Assembly: GCA_034190295.1 (NCBI GenBank)
Contig: JAXHSW010000014.1
Location: 19,604 to 83,603 of the forward strand
Source of the DNA: Okeania sp034190295
GTDB taxonomy: Bacteria; Cyanobacteriota; Cyanobacteriia; Cyanobacteriales; Microcoleaceae
Direction of reading: 5' to 3'
DNA length: 64,000 bases
This document shows, piece by piece, positions 54,556 to 63,295 of this stretch. Both the position numbers and the translations under genes were made by a program. Below the pieces are notes generated by a model. It saw nothing but the letters and a program-made list of their open reading frames with translations. It had not been told where the DNA came from and did no database searches. Numbering within the stretch: the stretch's first letter is position 1; the number at the start of each line of letters is the position of its first letter.

Positions 54556-55225
54556 GCAACAGTAAAATTCGATATTCCTTGATATTTCTTTTTAATTTAT
54601 AACCGCTACACTTTTCAATACCAACTTCATCACAAAGTGCTGCATAAAAATCATCATTACTATGAATATTTTGCAAATCTATATATATTGGCCTTCGAGG
54701 TTGCCTGAGATATTGACTAGCTTTTTGAGCGATCGCTTTCAACAGAGAAGATTTTCCCACTCCACTATTGCCAATAATAGCAACACTACTACCACTATTC
54801 AGTACCTCAAAAATCCTATTAATTTCTCGCTTTCTATTAAAAAATAATTTTGGATTATCTATAATTCCACCTACTGGAGTAAAAGGATTAGAAACTTGTT
54901 GTTGAGATTCTGCTGAAATACTGGGATTTTGTTGTCGAGCGTACCGATTCTGATATTCTGTTTCTAACCATTCTAATAAGATTGGAAACTTATTTTTTCC
55001 AATATGATTTTTGCTGGCTTCAAATTTACGATATACTTTCGTTTTTCGTTTTTTATAAGCTTCCTCATTATCATCACCCATGACAAGACTACAAATTTCT
55101 GTCTCATCTTTCTTCAAATTTATCCTTTCAAATCTTCCCAAAAAGAACTCTTGTTCTGCTAAGGTCAATTTATATTCGACAGCAACGCTTTGCAGAAAAT
55201 TACCCCATTGTTTCCAATTTTCCAT
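54536..55225 (-). pseudogene. N-terminal half of an AAA ATPase, truncated
   Basis: From ATG 55225 (MENWKQWGNFLQSVAVEYKL) the first ~100 residues form a small helical N-terminal domain seen on cyanobacterial STAND-like ATPases. A Pro/Gln-rich linker and the ATPase start follow: NPKLFFNRKREINRIFEVLN, Walker A IIGNSGVGKSSLLKAI and IKEYRILLLLD. Just where Walker B should continue (DEVEKM in relatives I recall) the frame changes to SEPK and stops, merging into the Rpn-related fragment. Sensor and C-terminal parts are missing, so it cannot be a working ATPase. An upstream GTG at 55279 is an alternative start. Confidence 0.72.
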
Positions 55226-55407
55226 CAGCCAGACTTGTGTTTTGTCGTATTTAGTATAGTTGAAAATCTGCCTTATCACAAAAGGGGAAGATTATTTCCC
55301 CCAAATTCCACTTAGCTAAATTCTCAGGGGTAAGTTTTTGGGTCTTATAAAATCAAGAAACATTTCATATCCTGAAATTGTAGATTAATTTTAGGATCAA
55401 AAAAATT

Positions 55408-55605
55408 ATGCAAAAAGAATGTAACCAAAATAATTGTTTGTGGGTAAAAGATAACAACAACCGCAACCATTATATGTGTCTTAAATGTGGTAGAGAACGT
55501 TGGTTAAGCAAGAGGAGATGGAGATTATCTGTACTATTAATTCTACTCAAATCTGGATTATTTATTGTACTCAAAACAGTTTTATCAGCACTTTTCCTGG
55601 ATTGA
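55408..55605 (+). CDS. Small CxxC zinc-ribbon-like membrane protein
   Basis: The 65-residue frame has four cysteines in MQKECNQNNCLW and YMCLKCGRERW (Cys5, Cys10, Cys24, Cys27), suggesting a small metal-binding knuckle. A basic stretch and one hydrophobic segment at about 40-63 (LSVLLILLKSGLFIVLKTVL) follow. No family is recognised. The paired cysteines and clean ATG make it more likely real than chance, but it could be spurious. Confidence 0.45.
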   Translation: MQKECNQNNCLWVKDNNNRNHYMCLKCGRERWLSKRRWRLSVLLILLKSGLFIVLKTVLSALFLD

Positions 55606-55808
55606 AATTCTGTGAATAAACAAACATTAAAATCAGAGCATTGACTTAATCAAAAAATAATTTATAGAATAAGAGAAAAAGGTTGAAATTTGCTCCCCTC
55701 TCCCCCACTCCCTGTAGGGACGTTGCATACAACCTCCCTACCTACTCCCTGACCTATCCGTGTATCCGTGCCATAATCCGTGTGAGCCACTCCCTACTCA
55801 AATGAGTA

Positions 55809-57140
55809 CTAACCTCGCAAAATAAAGTCGCCTGCAGTTAAAGTTACATCAGTACCTACATTAGCAAACTCAGCACCATTACCAAAACCTGCTGCAGCGC
55901 CATTTGGATTATAGAACACACTACCAGTTGATGTACTCTGAACAATTAAAGCTGAAGAAGTAGCAGCAGCAGCATCTGAGGCAACCACAGCAAATTCGCC
56001 ATCAACACTAAATCCTGCTCCAGCATCACTTGCGATCGCAACAAAAGTATCTAGGTCAAGGAGTATCAAATCTTGCCCTTGATTGAAATCAGTAATTGTA
56101 TCTACACCTACATCATCCGTCGTAAATGCATCGTTAGTGTTGAAGATAAAGCGGTCAATACTTGCACCACCAGTTAGAGTATCGTCCCCAGCACCACCAT
56201 TGAGGCGATCGCGACCTTGACCACCATTTAAAATATCATCACCTTCACCGCCAAGCAGATGATCGAACCCAATGCGACCTGCCAAAATATCATCGTCATC
56301 ACCACCTATGAGTAGGTCACTACCCCGACCACCAACTAACCAGTCTCTTCCACCACGACCATTTAAAGTATCATCACCTCCAAGACCGGAGAGATGATCC
56401 CCTGTATCGGAACCATTTAGAAGATTCTCACCAGAAGTATCAGCCGTATTTTGTAAAACACTGATGCGAGCTATTTCATTACCAGCACCATCATCTACTG
56501 TAGTGAAATCAGCGTCAGGACGTGCCTCTAAAATATTCCCTGGTGCGCCACCACCTATTCTCTCACTGCCAATAAAACCAGGGTGTAATGACACAGTTTC
56601 ATCTTCATCTACTCCTGTATCTGCATCTTCTTGCCCTAATCCTAATGTATTTGCAGGTTCTTCATCATTTTCTTCCGTTCCTGCATCCCAAACTCGATCT
56701 CCAGTAACAACAAAATCAGCTCCTAAGAAATCACCACTGTCATCAAAAATCTCAAAAGCAACGGGATTGCCATTACCAATGAAAGCATCATTACTGGGCA
56801 CAATCATCGAAGCATAGCTAAAGTATCTGTCCTGACTTTCATCTACGGTAAATTCCTCCACGCCAATGTTTCCTTGGAAAAAAGGCCCAGATGGCCTTTG
56901 AACTATTCCTTGAACTCCACTATTGTCAAATTCAGTAGATATAGTAGTTGTAAATTGATCTGTTGGTTCAATAATACCATCTTCAGCTAACCTTTCCAGA
57001 CCGGGAGTCGCAGCTTCATCTGGATTAAAAAGATCGAAGCCACCATCCTGAAATCCTACCCACATTGGGGACAATAATATACTACTTTCTGCCTCTGCTC
57101 CAGCAGCCACATTCTGAACTAAAACTGTAATATCAGCCAT
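55809..57140 (-). CDS. Spondin-domain RTX (calcium-binding) exported protein
   Basis: The 443-residue acidic protein has no N-terminal signal. Residues 1-~205 resemble a spondin domain: MADITVLVQNVAAGAEAESS, LLSPMWVGFQDGGFDLFNPD, ASPGLERLAEDG-like sequence, SYASMIVPSNDAFIGNGNP. Residues ~245-330 are about seven to eight RTX nonapeptides (GGDDTLNGRGGRDWLVGGRG and following, GGxGxDxLx type) that bind calcium. A C-terminal segment (DTITDFNQGQDLILLD, then a hydrophobic tail ending LTAGDFILRG) resembles the type I secretion signal region of RTX proteins. Export would need an ABC/HlyD/TolC system; TolC and HlyD homologues occur in this window but no linkage is shown. The role could be adhesion or surface coating. 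Confidence 0.85.
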   Translation of the reverse strand: MADITVLVQNVAAGAEAESSILLSPMWVGFQDGGFDLFNPDEAATPGLERLAEDGIIEPTDQFTTTISTEFDNSGVQGIVQRPSGPFFQGNIGVEEFTVDESQDRYFSYASMIVPSNDAFIGNGNPVAFEIFDDSGDFLGADFVVTGDRVWDAGTEENDEEPANTLGLGQEDADTGVDEDETVSLHPGFIGSERIGGGAPGNILEARPDADFTTVDDGAGNEIARISVLQNTADTSGENLLNGSDTGDHLSGLGGDDTLNGRGGRDWLVGGRGSDLLIGGDDDDILAGRIGFDHLLGGEGDDILNGGQGRDRLNGGAGDDTLTGGASIDRFIFNTNDAFTTDDVGVDTITDFNQGQDLILLDLDTFVAIASDAGAGFSVDGEFAVVASDAAAATSSALIVQSTSTGSVFYNPNGAAAGFGNGAEFANVGTDVTLTAGDFILRG

Positions 57141-57629
57141 AAATTTTTTTCCTTATTAATGACCAGATTGATGCATAAAATTTTAGCATGGCAAATACAA
57201 TTTGTGAATAGATAGGATATATTTATGCCTATTTTTGATACATATAAACTAATTTAACTTGATTAAAATCAACTAATTAAGGCTCAATTATGGTGTTTTT
57301 TATTTAACTTTTTATTTGAGTAAACTAAAAAATTATTTTTGGGTAGGGAATAGGGAGTAGGGGCGAATGGCGATAGTTATGCGAAGCCAACGGCCGTTTG
57401 CTTGCCCATACTCCGCAGGTGCCCGTACAGCTAAAAAAATTGAAAAAAAGTAAGTCCTGAGTATATTTCGGTAATATTTCAGCTTCTGTTTTTACCAAAA
57501 AATGAGATCCACGCGCCTCCCCTTTTCAGGGGATGAAAAAATATTCAGTTCCGTATTTCAAGCCTCCGACTTTAGTGGTCGGTACTGATAACTGATAACT
57601 GATAACTGAAATGAACCCTGCTATCTGAG
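57141..57629. other. Spacer with degenerate families C and A
   Basis: TAGGGGCGAATGGCGATAGTTATGCG near 57358 and AAGTAAGTCCTGAG at 57450 look like a decayed family C copy. A partial element A (ACCAAAAAATGAG, GCCTCCCCTTTTCAGGGGAT) is at 57492-57545. A CTGATAACTGATAACTGATAACT tandem precedes GAAATGA at 57585-57614. Confidence 0.6.
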
Positions 57630-58532
57630 TCAAGCTACAGATTCAGATTGAACTGTTACTCTTTCCACTTCTAAACAAACTTGCTCTACTTTTGGAGTAA
57701 AACCCAGGAATAGCTGCACCTTTTTTGCAAATTCTTCTGGGTTACCGCTGACATAGAAGCTAGTACAGTGCGGAGAGCGATCGCTTGACACCCCCAAACG
57801 TTGAAGTTCCCGAGCAGCAGTGCTAACAACAGCCATGGCAGGGTCTACTATTTGGACTGAATTACCTAAAATTTGTCTAAAAAAATGAAGTAGATGTGGA
57901 TAGTGGGTACAACCTAAGATCAAAGTATCTATCTGTTGTGCGATTAGGGGTTTAAGATATTGTCGCACTACCTCAAAAGTATACACATCATTAATGCGAC
58001 CTTGTTCAATCAATGGTACTAAAGCAGGCGCCCCTACTTGAAATACTAAAACTGAAGGATCTAATTTAAGAATAGTATTCAGATAAGCATTGCTGTTGAC
58101 TGTCTGTCGAGTGGCGATGACACCTATTTTTTTGCTACCTCTGTTGACAACTGTATTTGCACCAGGTTCAATCATACCAATAATGGGAAAATTGTATTCA
58201 ACTGCTACTCGATCTATTGCAGCAGCAGTAGCAGTATTGCAAGCAACGATCGCCATTTTTATGCCCTGATTTTGCATCCAGGTTAGCACTTGACGTACAA
58301 ATCGTACAATATCTGCTTGAGATTTTGTACCATAGGGGAGTCGTGCTGTATCAGCAAAATATATAAAGGTCTCTCTGGAGAGTTGGCGATATGATTCTTT
58401 TAAGACACCAATTCCACCCACACCACTATCAAAGATGCCAATTGGATTTCTCTGTAGTTGTCTAGATTGAGTTTGCCCTGGGTAAGAGGTAATATATTGA
58501 CCCTTATTAAATTGATAAAAAATATTTGTCAT
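57630..58532 (-). CDS. murI: Glutamate racemase
   Basis: ATG 58532 gives 300 residues; an in-frame TTG at 58574 would add 14 hydrophobic residues and is less likely. The enzyme interconverts L- and D-glutamate for peptidoglycan. Key motifs are NPIGIFDSGVGGIGVLKES with Asp35 and Ser36, YFADTARLPYGTKS, MAIVACNTATAAAI with the catalytic Cys98, and TLILGCTHYPHLLHFF with the second catalytic Cys208. A ~28-residue N-terminal extension precedes the conserved domain. It stands alone. Confidence 0.94.
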   Translation of the reverse strand: MTNIFYQFNKGQYITSYPGQTQSRQLQRNPIGIFDSGVGGIGVLKESYRQLSRETFIYFADTARLPYGTKSQADIVRFVRQVLTWMQNQGIKMAIVACNTATAAAIDRVAVEYNFPIIGMIEPGANTVVNRGSKKIGVIATRQTVNSNAYLNTILKLDPSVLVFQVGAPALVPLIEQGRINDVYTFEVVRQYLKPLIAQQIDTLILGCTHYPHLLHFFRQILGNSVQIVDPAMAVVSTAARELQRLGVSSDRSPHCTSFYVSGNPEEFAKKVQLFLGFTPKVEQVCLEVERVTVQSESVA

Positions 58533-59551
58533 CGTTACAATAGAATTGACAAAAAATAACAGGTTTGGAGCCAAACCTTTCTAGATAGGAATAAATTAGG
58601 GTTAGCATCTATGATTTGCTGCTGACCCTTTACCTTTAAGCACTATAGTGTCGATCGAAACCGGATTTAGTATGAATCTTAAATCTAATTGTTGAGATTA
58701 CCGATCTGAGCCAAAAGTTTAAAAAAAGAAGTCAACAGTCAAGGGCTAATATTATCAAAATAACATGGGTCTAAAACCCCGCCTTTTAAGGCGCAATATT
58801 TTTGGAGCGGGGCTCAAATCCCCTACTTCCCCTCCAGGGAGGGGAAAAAAGAAGCAAGAAAACGACTGAGGAGTTAGGAGGACCGAGTCAACCCACCCCT
58901 AACCCCTCCCTGGAGGGGAAGAAAGAAGCAAGAACCCAGAAGAAGAGGAGGAAAAGGAGAAAGTCTTTTTTATCACTAATTATCCGGCGTTGCATAAATA
59001 CGGGATGATTTTAATAGTCTTGTGGAATGGGCATCTTGCCCGTTCCTTATCAAAATCATAAGGGTCGCGCAATCCAGCCTTTTAAGGCACAATATTTTTG
59101 GAGAGTTGCTCAAATCCCCTACTTCCCCTCCTGGCTCCCCTCCACGGTCGGGGCGGGGGTGGGTTGGGTTAGGGTTGACTTCTAACTTCTGACTTGCAGA
59201 CTTGCTGACGCGCGTTAATCTGTGCAGCCTTACATTACATAAAATTGGTATCATACTTTTTTATTAAAAATTGCTATAAATGCTCTTAAATTATCATCTA
59301 TAAATAATTTGGTGGTGCATAATCATATAGAAATAAATAGCTCAAGATAACCTGATAAAAATCTCGATCTTCATTTTTATTAGGTAAAGGAAAGGTTAAG
59401 AATATGATGAAAACTATAAATAAATTTATAAATTTCAGATGTGAGTTTAGTATAAATACTTAATCTGAAGTAAAATGGAAAAACACATAGTTTATAATTT
59501 TTGTAAAATATGTTTATATTTGTCGTTCGGAATATTCAAGAAAGTTAACAA
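58533..59551. other. 1-kb spacer with two element B copies and IS-end-like motif
   Basis: Element B occurs at 58762-58960 (hybrid, AAACCCCGCCTTTTAAGGCG, AATATTTTTGGAGCGGGGC) and 59045-59205 (ATCATAAGGGTCGCGCAATC, CCCCTCCACGGTCGGGG). CGGCGTTGCATAAATACGGG followed by ATGATTTT at 58984-59011 resembles the GGCGTTGCTGA-type insertion-sequence ends seen at 25640 and 25790. The rest is AT-rich. Confidence 0.6.
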
Positions 59552-59870
59552 TTAGCTCTTCAAGAAACAAGCAACGGCATATTTGATTGGAACCTCAAGA
59601 CAAACAAAATATTTTATTCCACAAACTGAAAAGCAATTTTAGGATATTCTGACTCAGAAGTTGTCCACTTGCTTTCAAGGTGATAGAGGTCAGCAATGCT
59701 AAACAGGGTTAGGAGCAAATTCAGGTATTTCATCCTCAGTTAATTGTTACTGATTTGGTAATGCTTTTAATGAATTAAAGTAAAGAATTTGGGCATCAGA
59801 AAATCATCAAGATTTACCAGTTATTACATCATCTGGAAGTGTATTTGAAGTAGTTCGGCATCTTAGCTAA
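59552..59870 (+). pseudogene. Remnant of PAS and response-regulator receiver domains
   Basis: Translation across stops and frameshifts gives LALQETSNGIFDWNLKTNKI, FYSTN, stop, KAILGYSDSEVVHLLSR (a PAS core). Next come VFHPQLIVTDLVM (receiver phospho-acceptor region with Asp) and, in another frame, ASENHQDLPVITSSGSVFEV followed by VRHLS (receiver beta-4 region). The order suggests deletion-scarred sensor and regulator genes directly ahead of the kinase gene at 59904. No open frame remains. Confidence 0.65.
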
Positions 59871-59903
59871 AAATACTCAAGAACAAAATACTCAAATTTT
59901 ACA

Positions 59904-61319
59904 ATGGTCATTAATTATTCTTTATTACCTATGTTTCCTTACTTCAATAACCACCTTGATTTAGGTTCCACTGTAAAAGAGTTACCACTTCATAGTATCC
60001 GAGTTGAAATTGATGAATCAGGAATTAGATTAGCTAAAATTTTTGAAGAAAATCCTCTACTTCCAGGTATTATTTTAACAAGTTCGGGTAGATTCATTGG
60101 TATGATTTCCCAACAGCAATTTCTCAAAACCTTGAGTCGCCGATATGGAAGAGAAATTTTTTTAAATCGTTCTGTTAAGGTTCTATACGACTTTATTAAA
60201 TATGAATTATTAATCTTCTTAGGAGATACACCTATTGTAGATGCTGCTGATAAAGCAGTAAAAAGACCTCAAGAATTTATTTATGAACCAGTTATTGTAG
60301 AAAATTCTCCAGAAGATTATCAAGTTTTAGAAACTCAAAAATTACTTATTGCTCAATCTTATATTCATCAACTTGCTAAAGATTTATTACAGAAACAAAC
60401 TCAAGCACAACTAATTCAAACTGAAAAACTTGTAATGTTAGGGCAAATGGTAGCAGGTTTAGCCCATGAACTGAGAAATCCAATTAATTGTGTGGCAGGT
60501 AATTCTAAGTTTATGTCTGCTTATTATCAAGACTTTCTGAAATTGATTAATACTTATGAAAAAAATCTGACTGAACCGATAAAAGAAGTTGAAGATTTAA
60601 AAGAAGATATTGATTTTGAATTTGTCAAACAAGATTACTTAGAGATGATGAATAGTATAGAAATTTCGGCTGACCGAATGATGCAACTGGTTAGTAGTCT
60701 CCGCAATTTTTCTCACATGGAAGGTACTAAACACAAAGAAACAAATATTCATGAATGTTTGGATGGTACTCTATTAATTTTAAAGAATCGTTGGAAGATT
60801 AGTGGAGTTGAAATTATTAAAAATTATGGGGATTTACCGTTGATTTTTTGTCATTCTGGTCAAGTTAGTCAAGTGTTTATGAATTTGATTACGAATGCTC
60901 TTGATGCTCTAGAAGAATATCAAGAAAAAGACACTGATAGTAGACCGGGTAAAATATGGATTCATACTGAAGTTAAAGATTTATCTGAAAATACAGATCG
61001 AAATGTGGATAAATCTGCTAATGACATAGAATTAAATTCTATTTATGAAATGAAAGGTAGTGTGATTTCTACTAAAGAAACTAAAGCAATTTATGGTTGG
61101 CTCTCAATTCGTATCGTTGATAATGGACCTGGTATTCCCTACGAAATTCAAAAGCAAATTTTTGATAGATTTTTTACTACAAAAGCTGTTGGTAAAGGTA
61201 CTGGTTTAGGACTGGCAATTAGTTATCAAATTATTGTTGATAATCATCAGGGAAAGTTACAGATTAATTCAACTCCAGGAGTAGGAACTGAATTTGAAAT
61301 CTTGTTGCCTATAAAGTAA
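59904..61319 (+). CDS. Sensor histidine kinase with CBS-like N-terminal domain
   Basis: The 471-residue soluble kinase starts at ATG 59904; Met10 is an alternative. Residues ~30-140 look like a CBS-domain pair (GIILTSSGRFIGMISQQQFL and FLGDTPIVDAADKAV followed by EPVIVEN), as found in proteins sensing adenine nucleotides. A linker TQAQLIQTEKLVMLGQMVAG leads to HisKA AGLAHELRNPINCV with His188. The ATPase domain has the N box NLITNALDAL, G1 IVDNGPGI and G2 GKGTGLGLAIS; an unusual ~45-residue insertion (ENTDRNVDKSANDIELNSIY) separates N box and G1. Its transmitter resembles the kinase at 36.8 kb. The receiver remnant just upstream suggests it lost its cognate regulator. Confidence 0.88.
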   Translation: MVINYSLLPMFPYFNNHLDLGSTVKELPLHSIRVEIDESGIRLAKIFEENPLLPGIILTSSGRFIGMISQQQFLKTLSRRYGREIFLNRSVKVLYDFIKYELLIFLGDTPIVDAADKAVKRPQEFIYEPVIVENSPEDYQVLETQKLLIAQSYIHQLAKDLLQKQTQAQLIQTEKLVMLGQMVAGLAHELRNPINCVAGNSKFMSAYYQDFLKLINTYEKNLTEPIKEVEDLKEDIDFEFVKQDYLEMMNSIEISADRMMQLVSSLRNFSHMEGTKHKETNIHECLDGTLLILKNRWKISGVEIIKNYGDLPLIFCHSGQVSQVFMNLITNALDALEEYQEKDTDSRPGKIWIHTEVKDLSENTDRNVDKSANDIELNSIYEMKGSVISTKETKAIYGWLSIRIVDNGPGIPYEIQKQIFDRFFTTKAVGKGTGLGLAISYQIIVDNHQGKLQINSTPGVGTEFEILLPIK

Positions 61320-61675
61320 TTGTTAATTATTAATTATTGAAAGTATGGTTAGTGCAACTCTATTACTAATTGTTATATTTAATCCATTTCCTAATTGAAG
61401 TAGTGCTAAAAGGGTTATTCTGACGATTTTTATAACCCTCAAACTCTAATTTTCCAGCTATATCTTGATAATTAATATCAAATTAATATGAAGCTGCATA
61501 GAATAATATCTCGATCGGGGTTGACTGTAGATCTAGATAGACAAGTTAATAAATTTCATAATTCTGTGCCACCTCAGATAAAATTGGTATAACACCTAAG
61601 ACCTACAACCTACCACCTAATTTTCTAATTTTGAAGATAGAGGTTGATTTACCTGATGGGACAAATAGTCTCCAA
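61320..61675. other. Spacer, nothing recognised
   Basis: AT-rich sequence with one TTAATTATTAATTATTGAA end of an element A type repeat at about 61323-61341. No gene or terminator is recognised. Confidence 0.5.
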
Positions 61676-61921
61676 TCAGGCCAATAACTTTCCCTCAGAA
61701 ATCACAGATTTTTTTTGCTCATCTTTAGACTCAAGAGAATCAAGCCATTCCTCGATAATCAGTCTACAAATTTCTGTTGTTGATTTTCCACTCTGTTTTG
61801 CAACTTTCTCTAACTTGGGCATCTTCTTTTTGCTAATCCTCAGACCTATAGATTTTTTGGTCAAGGCTTCAGGGTCTTCTTTAAATGTCCCATCAGGGTT
61901 TCTCGGTCTTCGTTTCTTCAT
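61676..61921 (-). CDS. Small basic RHH-like DNA-binding protein
   Basis: The 81-residue frame has KRRPRNPDGTFKEDPEALTK, KSIGLRISKKKMPKLEKVAK and QSGKSTTEICRLIIEEWLDS. The pattern of a short strand (SIGLRI) followed by two helices with a GKSTTEICR turn fits ribbon-helix-helix regulators of plasmid or mobile-element type. An overlapping plus-strand frame of 101 codons covers the same DNA and is judged the shadow, because this one has the expected basic composition and fold pattern. No partner toxin gene is adjacent. Confidence 0.6.
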   Translation of the reverse strand: MKKRRPRNPDGTFKEDPEALTKKSIGLRISKKKMPKLEKVAKQSGKSTTEICRLIIEEWLDSLESKDEQKKSVISEGKLLA

Positions 61922-62134
61922 ACCTTTAACCTTTGCTAGCCATAGCTAAATTTTATTCTAGCAAGGGATACAAAGATTTGATAGTATATATTATTTATCT
62001 AGACCAATATCTTGACGCCCATTGCTAGCCTTGGCTATCATACAAATAGTAGGTGAAACTAATAGTCTCTTCACCAGTAAATGGAGAAACTGAATGTCTT
62101 TTTTGAGCTATCCGAGTCAACTAACTCAATTATT

Positions 62135-62140
62135 AAGGAG
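62135..62140 (+). promoter_or_regulatory. Ribosome binding site AAGGAG
   Basis: AAGGAG lies eight bases ahead of the ATG at 62149 and fixes that start; it is one of the few canonical Shine-Dalgarno sequences in the window. Confidence 0.8.
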
Positions 62141-62148
62141 AAATAAAA

Positions 62149-62484
62149 ATGAATATTCAAGACACAGTTATTGAGCAAATTTGCGAAGAGTTTAAAATCG
62201 ATCTCAACAACAATAATCAGCAACTTTCAGTAGAAAATCTCAAAGATATTATCCGATGTACAACAAATAAAATGCTGATGGCACATTTTCAAATTTTACT
62301 AGATAACTATCTTGAAAATACTGATACAAATTCGGCTCTAAATCAACTCAGTGTTTTCGCGAATATAGAATCTGAAAATGATGCTAATCAAGTCAAAGAC
62401 TTAAATGGTTTTCACGATATAGGCAAACAAATTGCAAATATTGAAGTTAGATTCCTAGAAACCACTCTTGGTTTAAGAGCTTAG
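62149..62484 (+). CDS. Hypothetical helical protein, unknown
   Basis: The 111-residue acidic protein is predicted mostly helical (MNIQDTVIEQICEEFKIDLN, LSVENLKDIIRCTTNKMLMA, HFQILLDNYL). It has no signal peptide or catalytic motif. A strong AAGGAG ribosome binding site eight bases upstream and a clean start support a real gene. I do not recognise the family. It lies 227 bp from the divergent RHH-like gene, and the two could form a regulator/target pair; that is inference only. Confidence 0.6.
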   Translation: MNIQDTVIEQICEEFKIDLNNNNQQLSVENLKDIIRCTTNKMLMAHFQILLDNYLENTDTNSALNQLSVFANIESENDANQVKDLNGFHDIGKQIANIEVRFLETTLGLRA

Positions 62485-63295
62485 TTTTAATGATTAAATA
62501 ATCTCTTTGAGCTTGAGGAAGGAAAAAGAAAAAAATAAAAAGGAAGAAAGAAAAAGTGGATTGGAATAGTCTTTGACAAGCCACTCCGCATCTACCCCAA
62601 GAAAATCTAGATATCGTGTAGACAGTAGGGTATTAAAACTATAAAGAACATAAATCAATAAATTTTACAATAATCTTTTTTTTACCAATTTTAAATAAAT
62701 TTACCTTACTCAATTCAATGAAGTGAATTCCTCGCAAAAAAACTACTAAATAAATATAAAAATAATGTAAGGATTCAGCTCTTAGCAGTCAGCACTTCCC
62801 TGCGGGATGCGCTCGCATTCAGCAAATAATGAATAATCCCTTATAAGCTTAAAGAAGCGTAATTTGACAGTAAGTTTTAACTATATCCAAATTTATCAAT
62901 TGCTTTTATCTTCTCCTATCATCAATAGCTGATAGCTAATAGCTGACCGCTGAATGCTTACAAAATAATTAATTAAACTTAATTTTCTAGTGGAGGTCAT
63001 TTCAGTTATCAGTTATCAGTTGTAAAAAAACAAAAAAATCATAAATTGTGCCTTGAAAAAAAATAGAAAATTCAGCATATTTCCTCACATTATGAGGTTG
63101 AAAAGCTCAAACAATTTTACCTAAATAACACGGGAGCTTAAGGAAGTCAGAAGTCAGAAGGCGCGAAGTCAGAAGTTAACCCACCCCTAACCCCTCCCAG
63201 GAGGGGAAGTAGGGGATTTAAACCCCGCTCCAAAAACCCTATCGCCTTAAAAGGCGGGGTTTTAGACCCATGTTATTTTGATAAAAGCCATCGTC
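62485..63295. other. Repeat-rich spacer
   Basis: A family G segment (GTCTTTGACAAGCCACTCCG, GTGTAGACAGTAGGGTATTA) is at about 62568-62640. An AGCTGATAGCTAATAGCTGA cluster is at about 62928. Inverted element B is at 63150-63290 (CCCCTCCCAGGAGGGGAAGT, CGCCTTAAAAGGCGGGGTTT). No gene is seen. Confidence 0.6.

Noticed and set aside
61644..61949. 101-codon plus-strand frame
   Set aside because: It is antisense to the RHH-like gene, which has the better composition; both cannot easily be genes.
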